A DNA stretch of 6,979 nt from an uncultured Chloroflexota bacterium (GCA_937942935.1 CALDGT010000311.1:1-6979), one strand, 5' to 3'. Shown: positions 1 through 5,671, numbered from the stretch's first letter. Made by a program: numbers and translations. The notes: generated from the sequence alone by a model not told the origin.

Positions 1-1
1 C

Positions 2-334
2 TATCAACTTGAATATGCCCCTGCGGGGACAGAAAATTACCAAATTATCTTCTCACCCATGACCGCCACCCAACCGAATGCCAATTCAACACTCGGTCAA
101 TGGGATACACGCACCGTTAGCAACGGCAGTTATAACCTGCGCCTAACGGTATTTGCGAATAATTCCTATAACGGGTTCATCACTTTCACAACCCCTGTGA
201 CGATTAATAACCCTGCCGTTGTGCCAACTGCGATGCCAACCAGCACACCGAATATCCCTGTTGTGCCAACGGTAGAATTTACACCGCTACCATTTGATAC
301 ACTGGGTCCAACACCAACACTCGCCCCGCCGTGA
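2..334 (+). CDS. C-terminal end of an exported protein with an Ig-like module and Thr/Pro-rich tail (5' partial)
   Basis: The frame is open from position 2 to the TGA at 332-334, so the gene begins left of the window; 110 residues are visible. An ATG at 59 lies inside the domain and is not taken as the start. Visible residues 1 to about 70 look like a beta-sandwich module: YQLEYAP near the start, then LGQWDTRTVSNGSYNLRLTV. The pattern G-x-W-D-T followed by G-x-Y-x-L-R-L recurs at the C-termini of Chloroflexota penicillin-binding proteins and secreted proteases (family knowledge). The last 35 or so residues are a disordered Pro/Thr tail ending in PTPTLAPP, with no membrane anchor or sorting signal. 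The protein is therefore probably extracellular or periplasm-facing, with the catalytic part, if any, upstream. TAATGA directly follows the stop. Coding is well supported; the parent protein cannot be named. Confidence 0.75.
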   Translation, partial: YQLEYAPAGTENYQIIFSPMTATQPNANSTLGQWDTRTVSNGSYNLRLTVFANNSYNGFITFTTPVTINNPAVVPTAMPTSTPNIPVVPTVEFTPLPFDTLGPTPTLAPP

Positions 335-351
335 TAATGAATCGGGTGCAA

Positions 352-381
352 TAGACACAAGCATATATCACTTGATATAAT
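352..381 (+). promoter_or_regulatory. Putative sigma-70 promoter for the rluE-like gene
   Basis: TAGACA at 352-357 (5 of 6 to TTGACA) is followed, after 18 bp, by a perfect TATAAT at 376-381. Transcription would start near 388, inside the palindrome at 384-409, giving a leader of about 90 nt before the ATG at 478. Assigned by consensus matching only; AT-rich intergenic DNA yields such matches by chance. Confidence 0.4.
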
Positions 382-383
382 TG

Positions 384-409
384 TAAGGGCTTGCCATGGC
401 AAGCCCTTA
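384..409. terminator. Perfect 26-bp palindrome: probable terminator hairpin, possibly a dispersed repeat or operator
   Basis: The arms TAAGGGCTTGCC (384-395) and GGCAAGCCCTTA (398-409) are exact reverse complements around a central AT. TATTTTAA follows on the right, so the RNA would form a strong hairpin with a short U-rich tail, 49 nt after the stop of the exported-protein gene. That suits a Rho-independent terminator. Two other readings are possible. It lies on the predicted start site of the promoter at 352-381, so it could be an operator or a 5' leader hairpin. The GGGCTTGCC/GGCAAGCCC core also resembles short intergenic palindromes that occur in many copies in some bacterial genomes. Confidence 0.6.
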
Positions 410-477
410 TATTTTAACCGAACCCATTCTCATTCAATCCATTTGAATCTGATACTTTAGATAAAGATAAAAACCCC

Positions 478-1086
478 ATGCCCCCACGCGAACATCACCC
501 GAAAATTTTGCTATTTCATAAGCCCTACGGTGTATTAACCAAATTCACCGATGAGGAAAATCGTCCCACACTCGCCGATTATATCCATGAAGATAAAATT
601 TATGCGGCGGGACGCTTAGATATGGATTCAGAAGGCTTATTGCTCCTCACCGATTGGGGAAAACTCAGTTATCGGCTCACCGACCCCGATTATGCCCATC
701 CCCGTACCTATTGGGTGCAGGTGGATGGTGCGCCAGACGAAACGGCGTTGCAACGGCTACGCGAAGGGGTAGAATTGCGCGATGGTTTTACCCGCCCAAT
801 TCAAGCCGAAATTATCTCTCCACCAGATATTGAAGACCGCCCCGTCCCGATTCGGTATCGGGCAAATATTCCCACCACATGGCTAAAATTAACCCTTACG
901 GAGGGTAAAAATCGGCAAGTACGACGGATGACCGCCCATGTTGGGCATCCAACCTTGCGAATCATCCGTTATGCCATTGGGATTATGACGCTTGATGGGT
1001 TAAAAGCAGGGGAATATCGGCGAGCCACCGCCCAAGAAGAACAATACCTAAAAGATTTTATGTATCGCCGCCCGCCAAACAAATAA
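478..1086 (+). CDS. rluE: 23S rRNA pseudouridine synthase, RluE type (RsuA family)
   Basis: This 202-residue protein belongs to the RsuA/RluB/E/F pseudouridine synthase family. RluE isomerises a uridine of 23S rRNA (U2457 in E. coli) to pseudouridine during ribosome assembly in the cytosol. The sequence starts almost directly with ILLFHKPYGVL (residues 10-20). It then has the catalytic motif AAGRLDMDSEGLL, in which Asp48 is the expected nucleophile, and later EGKNRQVRRM (142-151) and the TAHVGHPTLRIIRYAIG block, all closely matching E. coli RluE as I remember it. Like RluE, and unlike RsuA or RluB, it has no N-terminal S4 RNA-binding domain, so it is complete rather than truncated. The ATG at 478 is the only plausible start: the frame is open upstream but I see no earlier start codon. 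There is no clear Shine-Dalgarno, only an A-rich leader. Its stop is 2 bp from the stop of the convergent MgtC-family gene. Confidence 0.93.
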   Translation: MPPREHHPKILLFHKPYGVLTKFTDEENRPTLADYIHEDKIYAAGRLDMDSEGLLLLTDWGKLSYRLTDPDYAHPRTYWVQVDGAPDETALQRLREGVELRDGFTRPIQAEIISPPDIEDRPVPIRYRANIPTTWLKLTLTEGKNRQVRRMTAHVGHPTLRIIRYAIGIMTLDGLKAGEYRRATAQEEQYLKDFMYRRPPNK

Positions 1087-1088
1087 TA

Positions 1089-1952
1089 TCAACCAGATTT
1101 AGGATGTCCATTTCCGTTCCCATTTTTTTCGTCTGGTTCATTGAGGTCTTTGAGCAAGTTATCATCAACCAATTGTTTGTGTTCGCCAGATGCGTGTTTA
1201 TCATCGGATTGAATGGGAATAACATCTTCCAACGACATTTGTAAGTTACTGGTATCTACCATTTGGATAGATTTAACCACCAATAATTGTTTTACCAACA
1301 ATGGCACATGGTCAGCTAAAATAGGCTGACCGAGTTCCACTCGTAAAACAGCACTGTTCCCTGCTCCCATTTGCACAGTCGCATTCTTGATAGAAATTCC
1401 TAATCGTTCTAACGCAGTGAGCGCTTTACCAACCGCCCGATTAGAGTCTTTTAGATGAATCTTTATCTCATTGGTAGATTCATCACGGCGCAAACGCTCT
1501 TCAAAATCATCTAAAATCATCAGGGTGAATAAGACCAATAGCGTGACAATAACGGCTAACCACCCTAACCCAACACCACAAGCAATCCCAATCCCAGATG
1601 ACCCCCAAATGGTGGCGGCGGTAGTGAGTCCACGCACCATCGTCCCATGACGTAAAATTGCGCCAGCACCCAAAAAGCCAATCCCAGACACAACATAACT
1701 GGCAACACGCATGGGGTCACGCTCGATACTATCTTCTGGAAAGGCATAAGCGCCTGCCATCGTCATCAGGCACGCACCAAGCCCTACCAAAATGTGTGGG
1801 CGAAACCCACTAGCACGTTCATGTCCAGACCGTTCAAACCCAATTGCGCCACATAACACCAAAACCAATATTAATCGCCCAATTAGCACAGGGTCAAATG
1901 TGCCAAAAATGGGGTTTAATGCCTCACCTATTTGTTGAATTACAGTGTCCAT
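1089..1952 (-). CDS. MgtC/SapB-family membrane protein with C-terminal ACT-like domain
   Basis: A 287-residue inner-membrane protein of the MgtC/SapB (YhiD-like) family. The family is linked to adaptation to low magnesium and, in pathogens, to intramacrophage survival; in free-living bacteria its role is unclear. The N-terminal domain shows about five hydrophobic helices and the family signatures: GAIGFERSGHERASGFRPH (35-53) followed by LVGLGA, then GIGFLGAGAILR (90-101) and RGLTTAATIW (107-116). Residues from about 160 to 240 (EIKIHLKD... onward) fit the cytosolic ACT-like domain of long MgtC proteins. The last 40 or so residues are charged and end in a Gly/Asn-rich, probably disordered stretch (NGNGNG). 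The ATG at 1950-1952 has AGGA about 10 nt upstream. A 74-bp spacer separates it from the co-directional DUF1003 gene. The short leader leaves no room for a long Mg-sensing mgtA/mgtC-type leader. Confidence 0.92.
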   Translation of the reverse strand: MDTVIQQIGEALNPIFGTFDPVLIGRLILVLVLCGAIGFERSGHERASGFRPHILVGLGACLMTMAGAYAFPEDSIERDPMRVASYVVSGIGFLGAGAILRHGTMVRGLTTAATIWGSSGIGIACGVGLGWLAVIVTLLVLFTLMILDDFEERLRRDESTNEIKIHLKDSNRAVGKALTALERLGISIKNATVQMGAGNSAVLRVELGQPILADHVPLLVKQLLVVKSIQMVDTSNLQMSLEDVIPIQSDDKHASGEHKQLVDDNLLKDLNEPDEKNGNGNGHPKSG

Positions 1953-1993
1953 AGAGTCTAAATCCTAAGTTTCATAAAATTTTCTTAAACTCT

Positions 1994-2022
1994 ATTTAAC
2001 AATGTAATCGGTTTAATCTCAA
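1994..2022 (-). promoter_or_regulatory. Putative promoter for the MgtC-family gene
   Basis: Read on the minus strand, TTGAGA (2017-2022, 5 of 6 to TTGACA) and TTAAAT (1994-1999, 4 of 6 to TATAAT) are separated by 17 bp. Transcription would begin near 1987, about 35 nt before the start codon at 1952. If real, the MgtC-family gene can be expressed independently of the upstream DUF1003 gene. Consensus matching in AT-rich DNA is the only evidence. Confidence 0.3.
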
Positions 2023-2026
2023 GCCC

Positions 2027-2647
2027 CTAACGCATTTCTTCGCGGCGGACACTTTCGATTGCCCGCACAGTCGCGTTAATTTCTTGGCGACGCGCCGAGA
2101 CCAACGCATTAACCAAGCGGGTTTGTTGGTCGAGTGCGATGAGCAGTGCATCTACTTTACGATGCAAATCTACAATTTCCATTTCGTTTTTCAGGTTCAC
2201 TTGGTAATCATTTTGTGCTTGGGCGCGGTCTTTATCTGATTGACGATTTTGTGACATCAAAATAACAGGAGCTTGCAAGGCGGCGAGTGTGCTAAGGGTT
2301 AGGTTGAGCAAAATAAATGGCGCAGGGTCAAAGGCATTACTGCCCAAAAATAAATTAATCCCCATCCAACCCAGCATCAAAAATAAAAACGAGATAATAA
2401 ATGTCCAGCTACCCGCCCATGAAGAGATGCGGTCTGCCATCCGTTCTCCAAAAGTCGCTTTTTCATCGAGGTCTTCATACACATCATCGGTGACGGTACG
2501 TGGACGCAAATCTTCGATAATTTCGCGGGCTTCTGGACTCAGCAAATTTTCGAGTTCTTCTGCTTCGGTAATTAATTCTTCTACACGAGCATCGGGATCA
2601 TCGTTTGGGATTAGGGACAAACGGTCAAAAATCAAATCGTTGTACAT
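2027..2647 (-). CDS. DUF1003-family two-helix membrane protein
   Basis: A 206-residue protein of the DUF1003 family, which has no established biochemical function. An acidic N-terminal region (about 1-63, many Glu/Asp) precedes the signature GERMADRISSWAGSW (67-81). A first membrane helix spans about 81-101. A short turn contains FDPAPFILLNL (106-116), and a second helix (about 110-131) leads into QAPVILMSQNRQ (125-136). These blocks and the following DRAQAQNDYQVNLK segment are the family hallmarks. From about 150 to the end it is charged and heptad-like, suggesting a cytosolic coiled coil. Both termini are probably cytosolic. The ATG at 2645-2647 is supported by a good Shine-Dalgarno on the minus strand (AGAGAGGT, 2653-2660). 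It is co-directional with the MgtC-family gene 74 bp downstream; co-transcription is possible but not shown. Confidence 0.9.
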   Translation of the reverse strand: MYNDLIFDRLSLIPNDDPDARVEELITEAEELENLLSPEAREIIEDLRPRTVTDDVYEDLDEKATFGERMADRISSWAGSWTFIISFLFLMLGWMGINLFLGSNAFDPAPFILLNLTLSTLAALQAPVILMSQNRQSDKDRAQAQNDYQVNLKNEMEIVDLHRKVDALLIALDQQTRLVNALVSARRQEINATVRAIESVRREEMR

Positions 2648-2800
2648 TATGCACCTCTCTCATCCATAAGGGTGAACAACAAAATCAAAAATATATGATT
2701 ATGAGTCTTATGCCATACGCCCAAACATCAGGAAAGCAAAATATTAGCTCATAATGATGATGAGTTTGGCAATGTGAGGAACATAAACTTTAGCGGGTGT

Positions 2801-2951
2801 TGCTCTGCCAATGCAGAGTCGGCGGTCAGGTGGGGTATCTTCTCACCCCTATCCATCCGCCAAAAGGGGATTATCTGAGAGGGGAGATGATAGCCACAAC
2901 AAGACCACCGCTACACGCGGGAGGCTTATGTTCGTTACTACTAGGGCTATC
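2801..2951. other. GC-rich, hairpin-rich non-coding block (candidate structured RNA or degenerate intergenic repeat)
   Basis: Hand folding finds several nested or adjacent stems. CTCTGC/GCAGAG (2803-2808 with 2813-2818) closes a CAAT loop. GGCGG (2821-2825) pairs with CCGCC (2857-2861) and encloses GGGGT/ACCCC (2832-2836 with 2845-2849). GATAGCC (2889-2895) pairs with GGCTATC (2945-2951) and encloses a bulged hairpin around CCGC-TACAC-GCGG (2908-2920), extended by AAG/CTT at 2901 and 2927. CCCCT at 2846-2850 could pair instead with AGGGG at 2865-2869 or 2880-2884, so alternative folds exist. The block is about 54% GC against about 33% in the left flank. No known RNA family is recognised, no terminator-like U-tract follows, and the strand is unknown. 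Confidence 0.4.
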
Positions 2952-2985
2952 TTTCATTGTGTCCTACTTTATAAAACGGATAAAA

Positions 2986-3005
2986 AATGTGATTTTCATC
3001 ACATT
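2986..3005. promoter_or_regulatory. Perfect Crp/Fnr-family operator upstream of the P450 gene
   Basis: The dyad AATGTGAT-TTTC-ATCACATT has fully complementary 8-bp arms. It contains TGTGA-N6-TCACA, the consensus bound by cAMP-receptor proteins and closely related Crp/Fnr regulators. Its centre (2995.5) is about 93-95 bp upstream of the predicted P450 start site, near the -92.5 position known for class I Crp activation. Which regulator binds it in this organism cannot be told from the window. Confidence 0.6.
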
Positions 3006-3053
3006 AAAGACAGTGTAACCCCATTTCAATCAATTGGCAAGCCTGCAAAATGA

Positions 3054-3083
3054 ATGAAATGGTTAAGAAATCCATGCTATAAT
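3054..3083 (+). promoter_or_regulatory. Extended -10 promoter of the P450 operon
   Basis: TATAAT at 3078-3083 is a perfect -10 element preceded by TG one base upstream (TGC-TATAAT), the extended -10 form. A weak -35, ATGAAA at 3054-3059 (4 of 6), lies 18 bp upstream. Poor -35 plus strong extended -10 is typical of promoters helped by an activator, which fits the Crp-type site at 2986-3005. The predicted start near 3090 leaves a leader of about 25 nt. Confidence 0.6.
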
Positions 3084-3092
3084 GTGCATACA

Positions 3093-3104
3093 TCATTGCA
3101 ATGA
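3093..3104. promoter_or_regulatory. 12-bp perfect palindrome at the P450 transcription start
   Basis: TCATTGCAATGA is its own reverse complement. It lies between the predicted start site (about 3090) and the Shine-Dalgarno. This is a usual place for a repressor operator, for example of TetR-type regulators of P450 genes (family knowledge). At 12 bp it may be chance; no regulator gene is in the window. Confidence 0.3.
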
Positions 3105-3110
3105 GGGGAA
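3103..3110 (+). promoter_or_regulatory. Ribosome binding site that fixes the P450 start at 3115
   Basis: GAGGGGAA lies 4 nt before the ATG at 3115. The earlier in-frame ATG at 3082 overlaps the TATAAT element (TATAATG), has no Shine-Dalgarno and would lie upstream of the predicted transcript start. It would also add 11 residues unlike any P450 N-terminus. The start at 3115 is therefore preferred. Confidence 0.75.
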
Positions 3111-3114
3111 GATT

Positions 3115-4440
3115 ATGACAACAGAAATTCCGGGACCAAAGGGGAAATTTTTAACAGGCAATTTGAATGAAATGCGCCAAGACTTTTTGCAATTTTTAGT
3201 AGATACAGACCGTGATTATGGTCCTGTATCACAAATTAGCGCGGGACCTATGCGGATGGTCATCCTGTCTAATCCCGATGATATTGCCGATGTTTTGGTC
3301 AAGCGTGCCGATATATTTTATAAGACCAAAAGCACCAAACGACTACTCGCCACACTTTTAGGGGAAGGTCTCATCTCGCTCGAAGGCGAAAATCATAAAC
3401 GGCATCGGCTCATCATGCAACCAGCCTTTCATACCCGTCAGGTGATGGCATATACCCAAGTGGTTGTAAACTATACCAAATCATGGATAAATCGGCGTAA
3501 ACAAGGCGAAACACTCGATATTGTGCCATCATTTGCCGATTTAATGCTCGATATTGTCATCGGCACATTTTTTTCGACCAGTTTGGCACAAACCCCAAAA
3601 ATCAGAAGCGCCATGCAATCGTTTAGTAATGCGCTCAATTTGCAAATTCGCAGTCCCATCCCGCTACCCAAATGGCTACCGACCAAATTAAATCGTACCA
3701 TAGATGATGCACTCAAAACACTCGATACAATCGTCTATTCTTTGCTCACAGAACGGCGCGAGATGAAAAATCCGCCCGCCGATTTATTGACAGGACTCAT
3801 CACCGCAACCGATGAGCAAACAGGCAAACCACTCAGTGATAAAGAAATCAGAGACGAAATAGCCACTATCTTCTTTGCAGGATACGAAACAACCACCACC
3901 ACCTTAGCTTGGCTTTTTTATTTGCTCACCACACATCCGCAGGTAGCCAATAAACTGAAAGCAGAAATCATACAAACAGACATCAACATCACCACATCAC
4001 GTAGGCAACTGCCCTATTTAGATGCGGTCATGAAAGAAACACTGCGTTTATATCCTGCCGCATGGTTATTTGACCGTGAACCAACAGAAGATGTAAAAAT
4101 CGGGGGATATGACATCAAAAAAGGGCAAACTATATATATCAGTCCATACTTAGTCCAACGCAAAACTGATTATTTTGAAAAACCAACAGAATTTATCCCA
4201 GAACGCTTTTTGCAAAATACAGAATCAACCCTACCCCATTTTGCTTATTTCCCATTTGGGGGTGGCACACGAGTATGTATTGGGCAGACCTTTGCCTTGC
4301 ATACCACCACACTCATTTTAACCACATTACTGCCACAACTCCAATTTGAACTCATGCCTAATCAGACCATCACGCCAGCCGCCTCTGCGACAATTGTGCC
4401 AAAACAAGGTGTGATGATGCGTATCAACCGATTATCGTAG
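3115..4440 (+). CDS. Cytochrome P450 monooxygenase (soluble, class undetermined)
   Basis: A 441-residue haem-thiolate monooxygenase of normal bacterial P450 length, with no signal peptide or membrane anchor, so cytosolic. It starts MTTEIPGPKG, the usual Pro-rich entry. Conserved elements in order: C-helix GENHKRHRLIMQPAFH (91-106), with His94 where many P450s have Trp; I-helix oxygen-activation motif AGYETT (255-260); K-helix ETLR (308-311, the ExxR motif); PERF (362-365); and haem loop FPFGGGTRVCIG with Cys388 as the expected axial thiolate ligand. All catalytic landmarks are intact. The overall look is nearest to CYP4/CYP102/CYP110-like enzymes acting on fatty acids, alkanes or terpenoids, but the substrate cannot be read from the sequence. 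No ferredoxin, reductase or fused reductase domain is present, so electrons must come from elsewhere. It probably shares a transcript with the small gene 25 nt downstream. The upstream region suggests Crp/Fnr-type control. Confidence 0.96.
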   Translation: MTTEIPGPKGKFLTGNLNEMRQDFLQFLVDTDRDYGPVSQISAGPMRMVILSNPDDIADVLVKRADIFYKTKSTKRLLATLLGEGLISLEGENHKRHRLIMQPAFHTRQVMAYTQVVVNYTKSWINRRKQGETLDIVPSFADLMLDIVIGTFFSTSLAQTPKIRSAMQSFSNALNLQIRSPIPLPKWLPTKLNRTIDDALKTLDTIVYSLLTERREMKNPPADLLTGLITATDEQTGKPLSDKEIRDEIATIFFAGYETTTTTLAWLFYLLTTHPQVANKLKAEIIQTDINITTSRRQLPYLDAVMKETLRLYPAAWLFDREPTEDVKIGGYDIKKGQTIYISPYLVQRKTDYFEKPTEFIPERFLQNTESTLPHFAYFPFGGGTRVCIGQTFALHTTTLILTTLLPQLQFELMPNQTITPAASATIVPKQGVMMRINRLS

Positions 4441-4465
4441 CATTCATCATAAAGGACGGTATGTT

Positions 4466-4861
4466 ATGCCAATTTCTGCACATTTTGAAAATGACAACCA
4501 TCTTGTCATCTGGACATTTGAGGGCAGATGGACTTGGGATGATTATTATTCTCAACGAGATACGATTAATCATAAAATAGAGGAGATGCCTCATCTTGTA
4601 AATATGATTGTGGACATCACAAATGGGAGTATTTTGCCTCAAAACGTATTATCACACACAGGTACAGCAGTTCGCAAAGCCCCACATAACCTTGGGGTCA
4701 TTGTGATTGTGGGACCGAGCCTAATTTTGCGGACATTTTTCCAATTTTTTAAGCGGATGTATGGCATGTTCCAGCCTGAACAAGACAAGAACTTGCACAT
4801 GGTCTCTACATTGCAAGAAGCACACGCCATCTTGCACCAAAAATTACCTAAAAACGACTAA
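4466..4861 (+). CDS. Small cytosolic protein of unknown function in the P450 operon (STAS/SpoIIAA-like fold suspected)
   Basis: A 131-residue protein I do not recognise. AAAGGA at 4451-4456 lies 9 nt before the ATG at 4466. The gene follows the P450 stop by 25 nt on the same strand and is followed by a strong terminator, so the two are probably one transcript. The apparent order is: an N-terminal strand (LVIWTFEGRWTWDD, about 13-26), an amphipathic helix, a strand ending in IVDIT (48-52), a variable part, a hydrophobic strand VIVIVGPS (78-85), an aromatic helix RTFFQFFKRMYGMF and a final helix after VSTLQEAHAIL. Starting with a xxGxWTWD(D/E) turn and having an IVD strand resembles SpoIIAA/STAS-like small proteins; this is a fold guess. 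No Cys-rich motif is seen, so it is not a ferredoxin. No signal peptide or full transmembrane segment is evident. Confidence 0.8.
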   Translation: MPISAHFENDNHLVIWTFEGRWTWDDYYSQRDTINHKIEEMPHLVNMIVDITNGSILPQNVLSHTGTAVRKAPHNLGVIVIVGPSLILRTFFQFFKRMYGMFQPEQDKNLHMVSTLQEAHAILHQKLPKND

Positions 4862-4863
4862 TT

Positions 4864-4895
4864 AAAAATGGAGGCTCATCTAAGCCTCCATTTTT
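4864..4895. terminator. Strong bidirectional Rho-independent terminator
   Basis: Arms AAAAATGGAGGCT (4864-4876) and AGCCTCCATTTTT (4883-4895) are exact reverse complements around a 6-nt loop. Either strand therefore gives a GC-rich stem followed by a U-tract. It lies between the convergent P450 operon, ending at 4861, and the phenylalanine hydroxylase gene, ending at 4903, and can serve both. Confidence 0.93.
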
Positions 4896-4902
4896 GCTAT
4901 TT

Positions 4903-5628
4903 TTATATCGCCACTTTGCGGTGCATCTCAACCCAATCTATCACCGATTGTTCGAGTTGCTCAAAATCATCCAAAATGAACAATTTATGGTGCATAGCAC
5001 GCGGACTAGGGATAATCCGTTCAAATTCTTCTAGGGAATAAGAGACACGCTCTACCTCATCAGAGAGAGATTTGTGCATCTCCCCATACGAAGACATCAA
5101 CCCTGCACCAAAGGCTTTAATGCCACCATTTTCATTCCCTTCACGAATGAACCCAAATTCGATGGTATACCACCACAAACTGCCCAATGATTTGCGTTCT
5201 TCACGGGTGAATTGCAAGGCATACTGGGCAAATTTTTGGATATAATCGGCATAACGACGATTCGCCATGAGGGGCAAGTGTCCAAACGCATCGTGCCAAA
5301 TATCGGGCATTGGGGTGTAATCTAAATCTTTTTGGTCGCGGATATATTCGGTGATGAGGAATTTGCGTTCTGCCAGATGTTCAAACCACTCTTGACCATC
5401 TGAAAATTGCACAGGGGTGCTGACCAATTCCCAACCCACCAAATTTTGGAATACCTTATCCATTTCTTCAAAATCGGGGATTCTATCGCCAACCAAGCCA
5501 ATTTTATCCACACCATCGAGCCAATAGTGAGAGGCATATTTGCAAGCAATAGGGTATTGCTTTTGCCAAAGTAACCGCCAAGTCTCATGTGCAATATCAT
5601 CAAACACAAAAAATGGGCGTTTTGTCAT
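4903..5628 (-). CDS. phhA: Phenylalanine 4-monooxygenase (pterin-dependent aromatic amino acid hydroxylase)
   Basis: A 241-residue catalytic-domain-only member of the pterin-dependent aromatic amino acid hydroxylases. It should convert L-phenylalanine to L-tyrosine with O2 and a tetrahydropterin in the cytosol, serving Phe degradation or Tyr supply. The iron-binding 2-His-1-carboxylate triad is intact: His112 and His117 in PDIWHDAFGHLP, and Glu157 in WWYTIEFGF. The spacing equals that of His285/His290/Glu330 in human PAH. Also conserved are FLITEYIRD (90-98), YTPMPD (104-109) and IKAFGAGLMSSYGE (170-183). Asp113 replaces the Glu that follows the first His ligand in human PAH (Glu286, near the pterin), a conservative change. 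There is no N-terminal ACT regulatory domain, as usual in bacteria. Preferring Phe over Tyr or Trp is inferred from bacterial norms. AGGAG (5639-5643) precedes the ATG at 5626-5628. No pterin carbinolamine dehydratase or dihydropteridine reductase is in the window. Confidence 0.93.
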   Translation of the reverse strand: MTKRPFFVFDDIAHETWRLLWQKQYPIACKYASHYWLDGVDKIGLVGDRIPDFEEMDKVFQNLVGWELVSTPVQFSDGQEWFEHLAERKFLITEYIRDQKDLDYTPMPDIWHDAFGHLPLMANRRYADYIQKFAQYALQFTREERKSLGSLWWYTIEFGFIREGNENGGIKAFGAGLMSSYGEMHKSLSDEVERVSYSLEEFERIIPSPRAMHHKLFILDDFEQLEQSVIDWVEMHRKVAI

Positions 5629-5652
5629 ATCCGTTTATCTCCTAAAAAATAT

Positions 5653-5665
5653 AAGTACCATACTT
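5653..5665. promoter_or_regulatory. Operator-like dyad at the predicted phhA start site
   Basis: AAGTA-CCA-TACTT has exactly complementary 5-bp arms. It lies 6 bp from the -10 element at 5672-5677, so it covers the expected transcription start of phhA, where repressor sites often lie. A partly overlapping imperfect dyad (AGTACC with GGCACT, 5654-5671) could also make a small leader hairpin. Short length makes chance occurrence possible. Confidence 0.3.
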
Positions 5666-5671
5666 GGCACT

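Larger units (their letters stand above)
2661..3053. other. Gene-poor intergenic region between the divergent DUF1003 and P450 genes
   Basis: Two divergent genes are separated here by about 470 bp. The left part (2661-2760) is about 33% GC by hand count and should hold the minus-strand promoter of the DUF1003 gene; I see no clear consensus pair. The middle (2801-2951) is a hairpin-rich block of about 54% GC. The right part holds the regulatory elements of the P450 operon. Two overlapping open frames (2797-3018 and 2811-3053, plus strand) have no recognisable domain, no Shine-Dalgarno and low-complexity translations, and are not called as genes. Confidence 0.7.

Noticed and set aside
432..448. 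ATTCAA-N5-TTGAAT inverted repeat before the rluE-like gene
   Set aside because: Short AT-rich arms not placed on a convincing promoter; such repeats are expected by chance.
2721..2769. CCAAAC ... GTTTGG inverted repeat as an element end or operator
   Set aside because: The arms are only 6 bp with a spacer of about 37 bp in AT-rich DNA, with no flanking duplication; likely chance.
2881..2951. Known structured RNA (6S, SRP, RNase P, tmRNA) in the hairpin-rich block
   Set aside because: None of the conserved sequence signatures of these RNAs could be found on either strand, and the stems are too short and local for RNase P or tmRNA.
2797..3053. Two overlapping plus-strand open frames (2797-3018 and 2811-3053) as small genes
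   Set aside because: They have no Shine-Dalgarno, no domain and biased low-complexity translations. They run through the hairpin-rich block and the Crp-type site, as expected of chance frames in GC-richer intergenic DNA.
3091..3099. The His at residue 94 of the P450 C-helix as a lost haem-propionate ligand
   Set aside because: The C-helix position is Trp in many P450s, but His occurs there in bacterial groups such as CYP110. All other motifs are intact, so this is family variation and not decay. The relevant codon is near 3394, not here.
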